64,000 nucleotides of DNA, taken from contig CM063109.1 of the NCBI GenBank assembly GCA_031841125.1, positions 6,238,321 through 6,302,320 on the forward strand, read 5' to 3'. The notes under the pieces are model-generated. The model made no database searches. It saw only the letters and a program-made list of their open reading frames with translations, and was not told where the DNA came from. How positions within the stretch are numbered: position 1 is the first letter of the stretch; each line of letters starts with the position of its first letter. The stretch is from Acanthococcus lagerstroemiae. Taxonomy: Eukaryota > Arthropoda > Insecta > Hemiptera > Eriococcidae. A program made the translations under genes and the position numbers. This document shows, one piece after another, positions 10,780 through 22,441 of this stretch.

Positions 10780-11518
10780 TGGAAGTCTAAAAAGCGGACT
10801 AACGCAGAATGAGGGCGGTTTTAGCAAAGTAGATAAGCCGTTCTACAGTATTATTACCGTTTTATTATACCTAATTAGAGATGCGACGAAAGTGGGGAGA
10901 GAGAGTGGTGATGCCCCCATATCAAACTCAGAGTCAGCATTTTTTTAGCAGATTCGGTCATTTAGTAGTTAGCAAAATGTGAAAATCGTTCACTTTATTG
11001 TATGGAAAATTTTTGCGCCGACTCAGTCTTTTTGACCATTTACTCGGTATTGTAGACATCGCAGTCGGTAAAGTATATAAAAGTCGGTACAGCTTTTTTT
11101 TCCTTTTTATTATTATTATTCCCGCCAGCACTGATGTTATGCCCGAAAGGGTAGTTTCCTGTGCTAGGGGTGCGGTGTCTCAGGGGCCACTTTGGCATGC
11201 ATGCATCGCCATACGTCCCACCACAGCATTATTATTAACACATCTTCGTTGGAATTTACTGGTCATAGAAAGTAAAGAGGGAGCTTCACCAAGCATGGGT
11301 TTTGGGGCCCAAAATCCGAAATTCGACCCTGTCCATGTATAGTCGGAATTTTAGACATCAGTCAACAAAACAAGATCGCCATTGAACTTTTTTTTTCCAC
11401 GCATAATGTTCTTGAGTTCAGACGACATTTTCGATCTATTTTCATTTCACCATTCACTACCGTAATTAGCCGACTTGGAGGAGAACGGGGACTGCCTATG
11501 GAGGCTGAAAAGTATGAA
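10780..11518. other. no gene seen
   Basis: One plus frame of 114 codons (10998-11342) with no recognisable motif, partly over a GC-richer patch near 11130-11240. Otherwise nothing. Confidence 0.5.
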
Positions 11519-11656
11519 AATCATTCTTAAAATTCTTTTTCTTGTATAATATTTTAGTGTTTTTTTTTTGAGGAGCTTGTAGAGGATTTGAAGAAGGAAA
11601 AGGCTAAGCTTCACGAACCCCCCTATTTGCGCATGTGCCCTGCCCCTACGCAGATG
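11519..11656 (-). repeat. repeat D, copy 1
   Basis: Read on the minus strand: CTGCGTAGGGGCAG, a GCTTAGCC word, AAATCCTCTACAAG, an A tract, then ATTATACAAG and AGAATTTTAAG. The same order occurs at 21723-21840 and 38333-38455 (plus) and at about 59530-59663 (minus). The outer end resembles the CAGNGGCGTA terminus of the hAT-type elements in this window, so it may be an end fragment of such an element. Confidence 0.55.
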
Positions 11657-12860
11657 GAAGTCGCAATGTTCTTGCATCTAATAATTCCTCACTATATATT
11701 TATAACGAATAAAAGATCGTTTACTCCGGATCATTGATCATTTTCTGTTTGACATTTTCAAGTGTTCTCTATATTTTAGGTAAAAGTTGAATTTAAAAGT
11801 GGAATTAAATACTACATATTTATGAGAGTTTCTGAAATACAACATACGCTAGCCTAATCATATCAAAATTTGAGTAAAATATCTTTGATACTTACATTAG
11901 ACGTAAAAGTTTCTTCTGTTCCTTGCATAACAAGCGAAAAAGTGGCTTAATTCGATTTTTGCAAAATACAATTCAAATTGTTCAGGAAGCGCAAAAACTA
12001 TCAACAAATCTTAATCAGATTTTACCCTCTGATTTTCGACAAAAGCTAGTCTTAACCCTAACGTGTACGACTCAGAAACTTCATTTTCAGAACGATAAAT
12101 TTGCCAAAATATAAAATCTGAAGAAAATCAGAAAAATGGACTTACGGCGTTTTGGAAATTAACTTTTCCATCAGTAAATATTGTAATGTCATGGAGGAAG
12201 TAATGTTTCTGCAGTTCGACTAAGGTGGGGATGGAGGGGGGTCATCGCCTGATTCCGAAAAAATACGATATTAAGAAAACGGATTCGCTGCGTTTTGTAC
12301 GTATAAATCAGGGTGGTCTTCGTTTTTTTTTCCTGATTGATGTGATGGTCCATGAAGTTGTTATTTCCTGAACGTTTGGGGACGATCGAAAGATTTCAAT
12401 TCGCGACGCTCGATGGTCAAAATTGCGAATTTTAAGTCAAATTCGAAGAATGAAGCAAAAAATTATGAAGACTGAGAAATGTACAGATTCTTATCAAACT
12501 CGAGACGTTTATCCAACAACGATGGTAGATGATTCCTGTAAAATTTCAGACATTTACGTACATCCCTAGTGTTATCACTATAGCTAGTTTCATGTTTTAA
12601 AACTTGTATGTTTTTTGTCCTATGAAACCTTCGAAACGGAGCTTCAATCGGTGAACGGAATGACTCGTATCTAGCGCCATTAATAAGAGGAAAAGCGAGT
12701 ACTGTTTTCTTTTTTTATTTAAGAACATATTCGGCTTCGACCCTACGGAAGCAACTATCCTCGCCTAAGAGCAAAAATTTCAACTTTTATGCAGCAAAAT
12801 ATGCGGCAAGCATCATATGAAATTGAAAAGTGCAAACAAATTTTAGAGTTGGTGTGATGT
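11657..12860. other. no gene seen
   Basis: AT-rich, with only short frames (the longest 63 codons at 11923-12114). No repeats were recognised. Confidence 0.5.
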
Positions 12861-13051
12861 TCTAATGGGGTAGAGTATCTCGAGACCCCCGAGTACTGAC
12901 ATCCACCATTTTGAGTCGCTTGGTGCCCCATGATTCACAATTCACGACCCGAAGCGTGTCGCATATCGAATTGTGAATCATCGGGCACCAAGCGACTTAG
13001 AATGGCGGATGTCAGTACTCGGGTGTTTCCAGGTGCTCTAATGGGGTAGAG
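12861..13051. mobile_element. fold-back element, family A, copy 1
   Basis: Two 56-base arms (12888-12943 and 12968-13023) are inverted copies with 52 of 56 matches, around a 24-base loop. The direct words TCTAATGGGGTAGAG lie outside the arms (12861-12875 and 13037-13051). The outer arm word GAGTACTGACATCCACCATT is related to that of the hairpin at 56463 (18 of 23 places over the longer shared word). Because a similar end-plus-direct-word arrangement occurs alone at 54484-54510, the direct words may be part of the element and not a target duplication. No coding capacity. Confidence 0.75.
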
Positions 13052-13744
13052 CTCACCTCAAATCCCTTGTCCTTCTGTTTCGATTGATGTATTGAAAAAT
13101 CATCCATAATTTGTCTATGTAATGTAGTAAAAATGGCTACTTTTAGCTAACATCATGATTAGTGATGAACTAATGAACTTATTGAAGGAACTAATAGCTA
13201 TAATGGTTAGGCTGTAGCCTCATTCTGCGAAAGCGCGAACATTCGAGATTCTAACTTGGATTATTCGTAATATTTGGTCAGGAACTTATTTATCGTTGAC
13301 GTAAAACGTCAAGTTTTTTAATCGAGATTGTGTGTCTAATTCAGCGTGTACCTTCTACTCATACCCGCGCATTTAGGAAGTTACAACCTTCAGCGATTGG
13401 ACGAGACGTGGTTCAGTGGACCAATCAGATCCAATTCATCTGTAAACCTCTCTGTATTATCACAGTGCTGTAATTACTAACACGTTTGTATCTAAAAAGT
13501 AGGGATTTATCGGTTTCGATGACCAGATCTCGTCAGCTTTTCTTTCTCGCGCTCTATCAGCTTAATAAAATACTTGTAAGTAGATACGATTTTATTTATA
13601 GTGGAGAGACTTTCGCGGATTTTGATTCCATTTTCTCCCCAGATCGCGTCTACATTAGTGACAGAGCAAACTCGGGGAATACAGGGCGAGGCACGTTGAC
13701 AGAAAGAAGCACTTTAGAGCTGGAATTTGTAGAGTTTTCACAAA
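13052..13744. other. no gene seen
   Basis: AT-rich. An 87-codon plus frame (13486-13749) has no recognisable motif. Confidence 0.5.
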
Positions 13745-14170
13745 ATTAATGCACGACACGAAAGGCACCAGTGGCGATCAGAAATAGACCTGAAGGAGAA
13801 AAGTGAGTCTGAGAAGACCAGATAGTGGGTGAGGGTGGGTGGGTCTTCGAGTGAGGAGACCGTGACTAAGCGTTGTAGGATAGCATGGAGTTCGGCTGTG
13901 TAGATGAAAGCTGTATTCTTAAGTCGGAAGGAGTGTAGTAGACTATTTCTATGGAGTAAGCGTAAGCGGTGCATAGGTTGTACTTTGAACCATCAGTGAA
14001 GCATAGGATACGGTCAGGAAAGCGGTCCAGAATTTCTTGCAAATGTGTCCGATAAACTTGAGAGGTCTGGATTTTGTAGGGAATCCTGTAAGTTCAAAAT
14101 TGCATGGGGGAAAGTTCAACAACCAGGGTGGGGGTGATGTATGGATTGTTGGTAGTGATTTGTAAGTTTC
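13745..14170 (-). pseudogene. non-LTR retrotransposon RNase H domain, frameshifted remnant
   Basis: On the minus strand, three frames together show an RNase H fold of the kind at the C-terminal end of I/Jockey/R1-type non-LTR polyproteins. A linker (FPTKSRPLKF) comes first. It is followed by the strand with the first catalytic Asp, CFTDGSKY (codons near 13980-14000), then IYTAELHAIL with the catalytic Glu (near 13880-13900), then LVFSDSLFSF with the next catalytic Asp (near 13800-13825). Two frameshifts are needed, one before TDGSK and one between TDGSK and AEL. In the live enzyme this domain degrades the RNA strand of the RNA-DNA hybrid. The RT and endonuclease parts are not seen upstream, so this is an isolated fragment of a different clade from the RTE-like pieces elsewhere in the window, which lack RNase H. 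Confidence 0.7.
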
Positions 14171-17100
14171 AGCTCGGTCGGATAATATTAACCAGTGTTT
14201 CAAGGTTATAAAAATCCAGATTTTCTCGGTAAAGTGGGCCTAATCTCCAGGGGGCGGATTAACCCTTTCTGGCGCAGGAAGCAAGATCAAAATTGGGGCC
14301 TTCAACGAGCTCTATCGGCGCGAAATATTGTTTCTGATCAATTACTGTTATCAAGTTGGCCGTTTTCAGACGAACTGACTTATTTTGAGGAATATCTGTT
14401 TTATTTTCTTTTTGGTGGAATTTGTTTATTTTCGGCCAGATTTAGTAATTTGATATTTTTAATAGCATGTTTGATTAAGGCGGTAGCTATCTTTTTAGGA
14501 GAGGGTGTAGACAGCAAAAATGTGTAAAATATAAAAATTTTTAGGTAAAACCTTTAAAAAAAGAGAATGTTTTGCCGACTGGCAACAATTTGCCTTGCAC
14601 TTATTTTCAAAAATATCGGAGTGTGGGCCCCTTCTCTCCAAAGTTACTACAATTTGGTATCCGGTGTAGGTGGTTTCTGGTCATATTTGCGGTCAAATAA
14701 GGTTGGATTTGGATGGATTATAAATGAACTGAGGTGAGATTTGGCCTCACTTAGTCCATCTAGGTTTATTCATCAGAGTTTTGGGCATAGGACTGCGTCT
14801 GCATTTACTCATCCTTTTTGGTAACTGTTAGCAATTTTGATTTTTTTTTTCTTCGCTTTTCTCCTGATTTTGTCGATTTTATTTTTCACACCTTCTCATC
14901 AATCTTGGTTAACTTTTATCAATGTTGGAAAATTTTTTCGGAAATATGACCGTTTTTAGCCAATTTTGGCGAGTTATTATCAATTTGTGGATAGGGCACT
15001 TTGTAAAAACAGACACCTAATAGAAAGGTGCAGTGGCGAGGTCAAGGGGGGATTAAGGGGATGAATCCCCACCCCTGGAGATGGGAATTTTTTAATATGC
15101 TGGCAGTATCACAGTAAATGCGCAAAATGAAATTTAAATCCAGATACATAATTGAAGTTGAAAAGCACAACATACTGATACGTCAATGTAAAAACATACA
15201 GTTCATGTTAGGTGTACCCCCGCCCCGCCCAAAATTTTGCTGATCCCCTTCCTTAGAAAAATCCAGGCTAAGCAACTAGAAAAATGACATAAGTTGATGT
15301 TATAACTTTTGAAATAAAAAGGAGAAAAAAACTCAAATTTCTCCCATTTGCTTATAAATGTTGCTTGAGCGCCTCCCACACGAGTCTGTCTAACTCTCAT
15401 TTTTGATATTTGTTATTTCTTTTAGTTCGATGATAACAAATTTTGGATAGAAAAGCTGACCCGTGGCGTGGGGGATGGGGAGCGTCTTTTTCTTTTCTCG
15501 AGCTGAGCACCCTCTTCTCTTTTGAACTGAACTTCTCCCTCTTCCCTTGAGCTAACGGTTTGTCTGTAGAATCAACCAGATTCAGCCGCAAGAACAAACT
15601 AAAAGAATTTTTTTTGCATGTTTACTAAAATTTTGAAGTGGGCATTATCACCTTGGTTCTTCCTGGATTCTTGGTTGCAAACTGGTCATGTTATGGACCT
15701 GTAGGAAAAGTTATAGTTCGGGCCAAGACAGGTTGTTGGAAAAAAAGAAAGTCAAACTGAGTTAAGGGTTAGGTTATTTGACGTGATGTGGCCATAATTA
15801 TCCTCAACTGTGGACTTTGAGGTCGTGAATGGCCTCATGATTTTGTGCCGGTTTCTTACGTTCCGATTCCATCAAAAATGAGGTATTCTTGTCTAAAACT
15901 GGAGGGAAAAGGAGATTAGCAGCTCGTAGTGCGTTCCATTGGGCGCAGTTTATTCTTTAAATTTGAATCAGCGGATATTCAGTCGCGGAACCAATCAGTG
16001 ACGATATGCACTTATTAAGCAGCCCATATTTGCTGATTTGATCAGTTCGAACACAAACAGGTAATTGACTCCATCAGCGAAAATGGTCAGTAAATGTATC
16101 TGTGGTCGACTTAATGCCGATTCAAATTTAGAAAATACACGATGCTTCCCAAGAAAAGGGTTTCATTACTGCCTAATATCCGCGGTGGAAGAAGTTGAAT
16201 ATTCATTTGCGTCCATTGAGGTTGCAAAATAAATTACCATGTTGTATACTAGTAGTGCTAAAGTGTGTGTGAGGGGAAGAGGAGGGCGAAGCATATTTAG
16301 CCCTCAATCACCACCCCACCATCATCATTAAAATAATAAAAACTAATTAGCAAGTTGATAAAAAGGCCCTTGATACGTTATACGAGATTTTTGGTGATGT
16401 ACAAAATTTTTTATTATTTTTCAACGCCTGTTTCAGAGCCAAGATCTTCCTTCTTTACTTGCCGACTCAAATTCTTGAACCTTTTTATAAAGAAACTCCC
16501 GACACGACTGTTATACAATCCCTAATCTTGTTACATGGAATTCATCGAAAATTTACGGTTTTTTTATCGGGTACAACGCATTCAAAATAAGTCTAGGGAT
16601 TAAGTAACGCGGTAGTTGAGGGTATACAGACAAACAGAAAGTGAATTAAGATTCATTCAAGCTGTTCCAACTCTATAAAGATTCCATAACACTCATTCAA
16701 GTTCTGTTAAGACTTATCAAGATATTAATAATTCATTCAGATGACTCGGTTACGATTCTTCCGAGAATCTTTCGTACTCTTTTGAGATTCGTTCTTCAGT
16801 TCCATTCTGAAATTTCTGCTCTTTCATTCTGCACATCCGTGCTCCCGCCTGAGAGGGGAGACGGTTGAGGTCAGTTTTTCAGTAAGTAGGGTGTACAAAG
16901 AGACCGTACTCAAGTACCTAGATATGAAATCAAAAACTCAAAGGGCTGGCCACTTCCAACATAGCCCTTGTCACCCTTCTGGAACCGTTTCTGGTCCATT
17001 CGCCCATACAAATTCAATTTTCCTGATGCACCTTCTCTGGTCTGCTCCTGCGTGCGATCGACGAAATAGCATTTAAAGATGAGCGAATCGGTGAGATAAT

Positions 17101-18306
17101 GCGTCGTCTCATCTTATTTTGAAACACGTACTTACTGAACAATGCTGGACTGAGTGGCACCAAAATGGAAGCACGAAGGCATTCGAGCGCCTCGTGTTCG
17201 AATTTTTTCAAACTGATTCGGCGGATCGATTATCGATTGAATTGATTTGGATAGCGGACCGTTGGCATTGGCACCGCTTGACCATTGATGGACGTATTTT
17301 TAGCTGTACATCTCTAAGAAGAAACTCATTTTGACTTCGACGCGTCCGCTCTTTATAATTACGCCGCGAACGAGAATTTCTCTATAATATCGAAACGAAA
17401 TTAATGGCGCTAATTTGTCAAAAATTAATACGAAATAACCGAGGAGGAGAAGCAGTAGGAGCATCAGACTGCCCGACAAAAGGGTATAAATATCACAAAA
17501 GGTAGTTAGTACGTGTTAACTAATCCCAAGTACATTTTGATCGGGGCTCATTGTATTAATGCCTGCTTCAATTCCAGGAGAAATATTTATAACAGACGTA
17601 CAGACAAACAAATCGGTGATATCGAACCGTGAATTGAACAACCATATTAGATACGCATTCTTTGTATAGTGCCCAGCATTCGATGTCCAATTATTCTTCA
17701 ATCGACGCTCTCTTTCTAAATAATACTCGACAAAAAGACTTTTTAGATGAGTTTGTCTTAGGTTCAATCAACCTGGCCGAGATAGGCAGGTGTATACCAT
17801 CCGTCACATCTATAGCTATTACTTTGTCACTTGACTCTCCATTATTTCGTTATATGAGATTATACTTTAACCTTCAAACGTTGTTTTCTTTTTCTGCTCC
17901 TCTTCATCTTTGATCTGTAACGTCAGTCACCACCCAGAGCGAGTTCATACACATTAGCTTTCATTACTCGCCAGTCGCCACATGGAGAAAAACAGCCTGA
18001 CTCGCGCTTCCGAACGTTATTCTCGCAGGGACACGCTTCTTCTTTTCAGACATGAGGTGAATGCAAAAAAAAAAAGTGACCCTTGGACCCCAAGAGACCT
18101 ACTTTATTCCCACCCCTTCAGTGAAAATTATTCGAGATAACGCAATTCACCGATACTGATTCACGTGGTACGAAATGTTTGAAAATATCTCCTGTAGGGT
18201 AAATTTTTAACTCCATTCTGAGACCTAGTTTTTTTCAGGAAGGGGGTAGTTCCAATTTCTAGTTGTTTTGAACGTGTATCTGATCTGAAACATGGTTAAC
18301 TCTGCC
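14171..18306. other. no gene seen; scattered words and partial element ends
   Basis: Four kilobases without a defensible gene. A lone hAT-like end (CAGTGGCGAGGTCAAGGGGG, 15033) has no partner. Between about 16630 and 16830 the words TTCATTCAAG, AAGATTC and GATTCTT recur in degenerate form. Reading frames of 60-110 codons (14195-14527, 17119-17334, 17516-17767) show no motif. Confidence 0.5.
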
Positions 18307-18538
18307 CAGGGTCGTAGCGAGTGGAGTTGGGGGTGGGCCATTCAACGCGAATCTTCGGAGCTGGCATTTGTCGACATGTTTTCGGTTACAATTAGTCGAC
18401 ATTTTGAACATCAGCCCGCAAAACATAAAAATATAACGACCTTTCTTTTTACATGAGAAAAATTCTCTCGTACCGTTGTACCGAGTTGGCATTTTCGACC
18501 TCCCCCCGCTCCCGGTAATAGGGCTCGTAACGCCCCTG
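18307..18538. mobile_element. hAT-type non-autonomous element, decayed duplication
   Basis: The left end CAGGGTCGTAGCGAG and the inverse of the right end, CAGGGGCGTTACGAG, match at 12 of 15 places. The 8-bp flanks ACTCTGCC and CCTCTGTC match at 6 of 8. The 96-codon minus frame over it is not related to any transposase. Confidence 0.65.
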
Positions 18539-19200
18539 CCTCTGTCCACAATGAACAGATTCCGTTCAAAAAATCCGTTTTTATTTATTTAATTTAGGTG
18601 ACATCGTTCCGGTGGGTCATACTCATACACATCAAATCAATTAATGTATTTTTTGCAGACATCAACATAACAATATTTTCAACCGGCTGAAGAGAGAAAA
18701 AATATTTTAACATTTTCACTTTTTGAAAAAGTGTCTTACTCTACTTAGTAATACAAAACTTCCTAAGATGTGCTTTGAGGAGATACATCTCTTAGTGATT
18801 ATTGTGATAGTTGTCCGGAGAGGTTTGACGGAGCCCGAGACAAATCATCAAAAATAAGAGGAAAAGAGTACTTGTCAGCGAACTTTATTTACCAAATTTT
18901 CATAACAATAATCGCTGCAAAATAGTATTTAGGGGCTCTTGAAACTTTGGTTGGGTCCAAGGAACATGTTGTCGGACATCCTTTCTACTGTGAAGCTTGA
19001 ATATGGTTAACAAATCGAAATTTACCCCCGCATTTTTGTGTTCGCTCCTCATTCTGACAACCAAGCAATGTCCAAGAAATTTTAATGAATCGGTTTTATT
19101 TAACCGGCTCATTCATCGAATATGTTTCGTTGTAATGAAGACATTTCAAAAATTGTATTTTATGTACGATTTTAACCATTGATACAAATTGATCTAATAC
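18539..19200. other. no gene seen
   Basis: AT-rich. Overlapping small frames on both strands at 18900-19182 have no motif. Confidence 0.5.
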
Positions 19201-19790
19201 TAACAAATATAACTAATAAATCTGAAGACATTTAACATTTCTCAAAGAAACGGCAGAGGTTATGTACTTATCAAATTACTTTCTAAAAAGGAGATAAACT
19301 TCTTGATAGTCTGAAATCCAGTTATCTACATTAGGAGTTAAGTTTCTACTGACGATGTCAACTTCTTCAAATTGAGTTTTTCAGTTTCCTACTTATAAAC
19401 CAATTCAAGATGACCCCTGCCAAGCAATAAAATATTTATTAATCCTCTCAGACGAACTGAATTCTTGTTGGTCCCTAATTACCTAATTTTCCCAAAAATT
19501 CTGACAAATTGCCTAGAAATTGAGTTTTGTAAAAGCTTAAGAAGTCTCAACAACTCTTAATAGAGATTCAAGAAGTCTTATGGAATCTTATTGAGCCTAA
19601 TTTCTAACCAAAAGTCTCCAAGCGTCTGATAGTTGTCTCAGAAAATATTTAACGAGTCTTAGAATACCTCTTTGACCTAAGTTATTCACAAGTCTTCGGC
19701 AAGTCTTTCAATTTCTAACAAATCTGTAAAGTCTTAGTGAACTTTTGATGAAATTTGTCACAATCTCAAAGAATATCGATGGACTTTACA
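19201..19790. repeat. degenerate word domain, AAGTCTTA/AGTCTCAA
   Basis: Variants of AAGTCT, GTCTTA and GTCTCA return every 20-40 bases, for example AAGAAGTCTCAAC, AAGAAGTCTTATGG, AAAAGTCTCCAAG, CACAAGTCTTCGG, GCAAGTCTTTC and TAAAGTCTTAGTG. The spacing is irregular, so this is not a tandem satellite. It looks like an old slippage-made or decayed repeat. Confidence 0.5.
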
Positions 19791-19905
19791 TCAGGTTTTC
19801 ACAAAGTTCTGAAAAATCTTATCATGATTGGGTATTAAAGAGTTCTAAAAATTTCTCAAGAGAGTTTAACAGGTCAATGACTTCGGTATTGGGGAGGGAT
19901 GCAGG

Positions 19906-20097
19906 CAGGCGCGTAACCAAAGGGGGGCCAGGCCCCTCCAAAAAAATCGTGGCCCCCTGTGGCCCCCCGCTGAATTTGAAAATTTTGTAAATTTATAGTA
20001 TTAGATAAAATAAAGCGAACGTTTTTAAAACTGGGCCCCCTTCAAAAATTCGTGGCCCTTTCTGGCCCCCCTTTAAAAAATCCTAGTTACGCCGCTG
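19906..20097. mobile_element. hAT-type non-autonomous element with perfect 8-bp duplication
   Basis: The left end is CAGGCGCGTAACC and the right end is the inverse of CAGCGGCGTAACTAGG. The duplication GATGCAGG is perfect (19898-19905 and 20098-20105). Both ends carry GGGGGGCC stretches inside the TIR, and the middle is AT-rich. Length 192 bp. Confidence 0.88.
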
Positions 20098-20257
20098 GAT
20101 GCAGGGAGGGTATAATTTGTACACACTCCCACAAGAAACAAAAAGTATGCGAAAAAATTATAATAACCATTCCGGTGCCTTGAGAGATTTCAGAGACAAG
20201 ATGTATAAAATTTTTTGCTTAATAAGGTTTTTTTTTCCTTGGCTTATCAATTCAAAA

Positions 20258-20413
20258 TTTTTATATTTTGCACCCCACAGAAACAAACCTTTCAATGTCA
20301 TTCTAATGGAATTCGAAAAATCCTTTAACGGAGTCTTAGACAAACTATTCAAAATCAAATTAAAGGTTTTCTGTGTCGCTGATTTCAATTATTTCCTCAA
20401 TTTCTCTACTCTG
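20258..20413 (+). pseudogene. possible non-LTR retrotransposon endonuclease fragment
   Basis: The plus frame here reads FNVILMEFEKSFNGVLDKL, then KIKLKVFCVADFNYFLNF. This resembles the stretch of the apurinic-like endonuclease of CR1/Jockey-type elements in which a fragment 'F...L...L..L' is followed by the active-site strand GDFN, here ADFN with the Gly changed. Only about 45 codons fit, with no catalytic His or SDH motif nearby. An alternative is a host exon at 20281-20413, because CACCCCACAG precedes it and CTG/GTAAGC follows it, a fair acceptor and donor. The call is weak either way. Confidence 0.35.
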
Positions 20414-21722
20414 GTAAGCCCCAATTATTTACTTAGAATGAGCAAAGAGCTTTAAATCGGGATTGGACCAAAAATTTAACAAGTACGTATTTTTCATCAG
20501 TGACCTGGAAATATCCATTTTCATTCTTACGTTTTTCAGTTTTGTAAGTCGAATCAATTTTAATGGCGAATTTCGATTTTGGAGCATAAAATCGAAGCTT
20601 AGATTTTCGATAAAATATCCGAAATCAGTGACCGAAAAACCTTTATCTCGTTATTTTGTTCGAAATCATTTCATGTGAAATTCTTCGAGTTCTTTTTCAT
20701 AGGGAAAATTATTCCTTACTGAGAAACAAGAGCTGGACCTTATCCTTCACTGATCTTGGTCTATCATCAAGGTTCGATCTTGAAATTCCAGTAATTTATC
20801 AAACTATATATCTTGCTTGATGAAATTTAAAAAAAAATTAAAAACATATTATTATGATTTTAGCATAATATTTTAAACATAGGAAAAAAGAAGACCGTTA
20901 AAACGGACATTTTTTGAGAAATTGTGCCCAAATTTAAAATTGGATTTTTGGAAAATTCTTGATATAGGGTAATACGTAATCTCATAATAATTCTTATGTA
21001 CCTATGCGCCGTGTTAAATTTCAAGTCATTAGCGGCACAAGTTCATATTCATTTAGTTAATTTATCTCTAAAATTCTAAAATTTCTTTTTCACAAGATGG
21101 AACAAGATCAGGGGGTAGCCTCCTCCATTTTTCGAAGTGAGAAGAACAGCAGTTTCTTTTGAGTTGAATCTTATGCATATCTTTAGAATTTGGCAGAGTC
21201 CGAATGAATTCGGCAATCTGTTGAGAGCTTCTCTAACGCAGGGTAGCGGCTAACAGTTCCTTTATCCTTTTAGTCTTCAAAATAATGTGTTTATTTTTTA
21301 AACTTCGTGTCGTAAGTGCATTCTGACTCTTATTAAGGCTTCAAACTGTATAGAATCCACATCGAAAGACAAAGAGTTGAGAACATTGTAAATTTTAGCG
21401 GGCTCTAGAACAGTAAGGGAAGTGAGCCCATCGATTTTAAGTTTTACTCTCAAAATGTTTTGCTTGCGAAATTTCGTTTCAAAAATCGCATTTTGACGTT
21501 TTTTAATTTTTTATTTTTACTGATTCAAGAGACCAAAATATGCACTGAAAAATGAATCTTAAGGGTGACTAAAAACACGATGTGTGGCTTCCTGCATTTC
21601 CATTCCTGCGATAAACTTTGAGCGTGCATAATTCGTACATCAAAATGCGAGTACACTATTTGCTTTTTGGCTTTTGATATCGCTATGAGTATCACAGTTA
21701 GATTGCATAAATGAAGATATAA
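20414..21722. other. no gene seen
   Basis: AT-rich, with no clear repeats. The 71-codon frame at 20463-20678 has no motif. Confidence 0.5.
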
Positions 21723-21840
21723 GGGAGGCTTGTGGAGCTTATAGCCTCCTCATCCTTTAAAATCCCCCCCCCCCTTCTAAGGAACTAAAAATTCATACGA
21801 GTGAAAGAATTTTTAACATTATTTTGATACTTGTCAGCCC
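21723..21840 (+). repeat. repeat D, copy 2
   Basis: The order of words matches the copy at 38333: GGAGCTTATAGCCTCCTC, a C tract (21764-21774), GGAACTAAAAATTCATACGA, GTGAAAGAATTTTTAAC, TTTTGATACTTGTCAGCC. The ends of the copy were not fixed and no duplication was seen. Confidence 0.6.
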
Positions 21841-21994
21841 CTTTCCCCTCATGAGCTTCCTACTTCAAGTCATCTTTTTGCGCTTTCGTAGCTTGTAGTT
21901 TGATACATCTGTTCTTCTGTTGTTTTGTTATGCTCTCTTTGTGTGTACGTACTTAATTTCATTTCACTTAGTCTTTTTCTTTTCTTCTCTAAAG

Positions 21995-22125
21995 GGCGTC
22001 CACATTTTCGTGAGCCCCGGGCCCATTAAATTAGGACGAAGCAAGTTGTATCATGAGAACATAGAGGAGTACGCTTTTGCATTCTTGCGTCGACGAAATG
22101 TGACAAACGCTTCTCAACTGCTTAG
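21995..22125 (+). other. candidate host exon, weak
   Basis: A 131-base stretch is open in one plus frame. It is preceded by a pyrimidine-rich tract ending CTCTAAAG and followed by CTTAG/GTATGTGA, a good donor. It would encode 43 residues starting GVHIFVSPGPIKLGR and ending NASQLLR (phase 0 in, phase 2 out). The open frame continues past the donor to 22228. The peptide is not recognisable. The acceptor is poor (AAAG rather than CAG) and no neighbouring exon was found, so chance is a real alternative. Confidence 0.25.
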
Positions 22126-22441
22126 GTATGTGAAGGGTAGGGGAGACCGAAGAGATCTGTCACAAAATTTACATTCCGCTCAATTTCTATACAATGAAAT
22201 GATAGAAGTATTTTTATTACGTTATTAAATAGCTACATCTCTCCCAATATACGTCGCAAAATTTTTAAGTCTTTCGTCTACCTCAATTTTACGTGCATTT
22301 TTTAATGACAGATTGCTCCAAAGAGGGGTGATGTGTCACCGAGTAGGGCAATGTGTCCCGTGCTTTCTAAATGGGGAAAGTGAAGAAATTTCGAATGCAC
22401 TTTTATTTTTAAAAAGTGCGGGAATAGATCATAACAGACTA
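22126..22441. other. no gene seen
   Basis: A repeated phrase, GATGTGTCACC / AATGTGTCCCG, occurs near 22330-22360. Otherwise nothing. Confidence 0.45.

Noticed and set aside
12861..13051. Reading TCTAATGGGGTAGAG flanks as a 15-bp target-site duplication
   Set aside because: A related word accompanies the same arm end at 54484, so it more likely belongs to the element.
15033..15100. hAT-type left end CAGTGGCGAGGTCAAGGGGG
   Set aside because: No matching right end within 500 bp and no duplication; kept only as a note.
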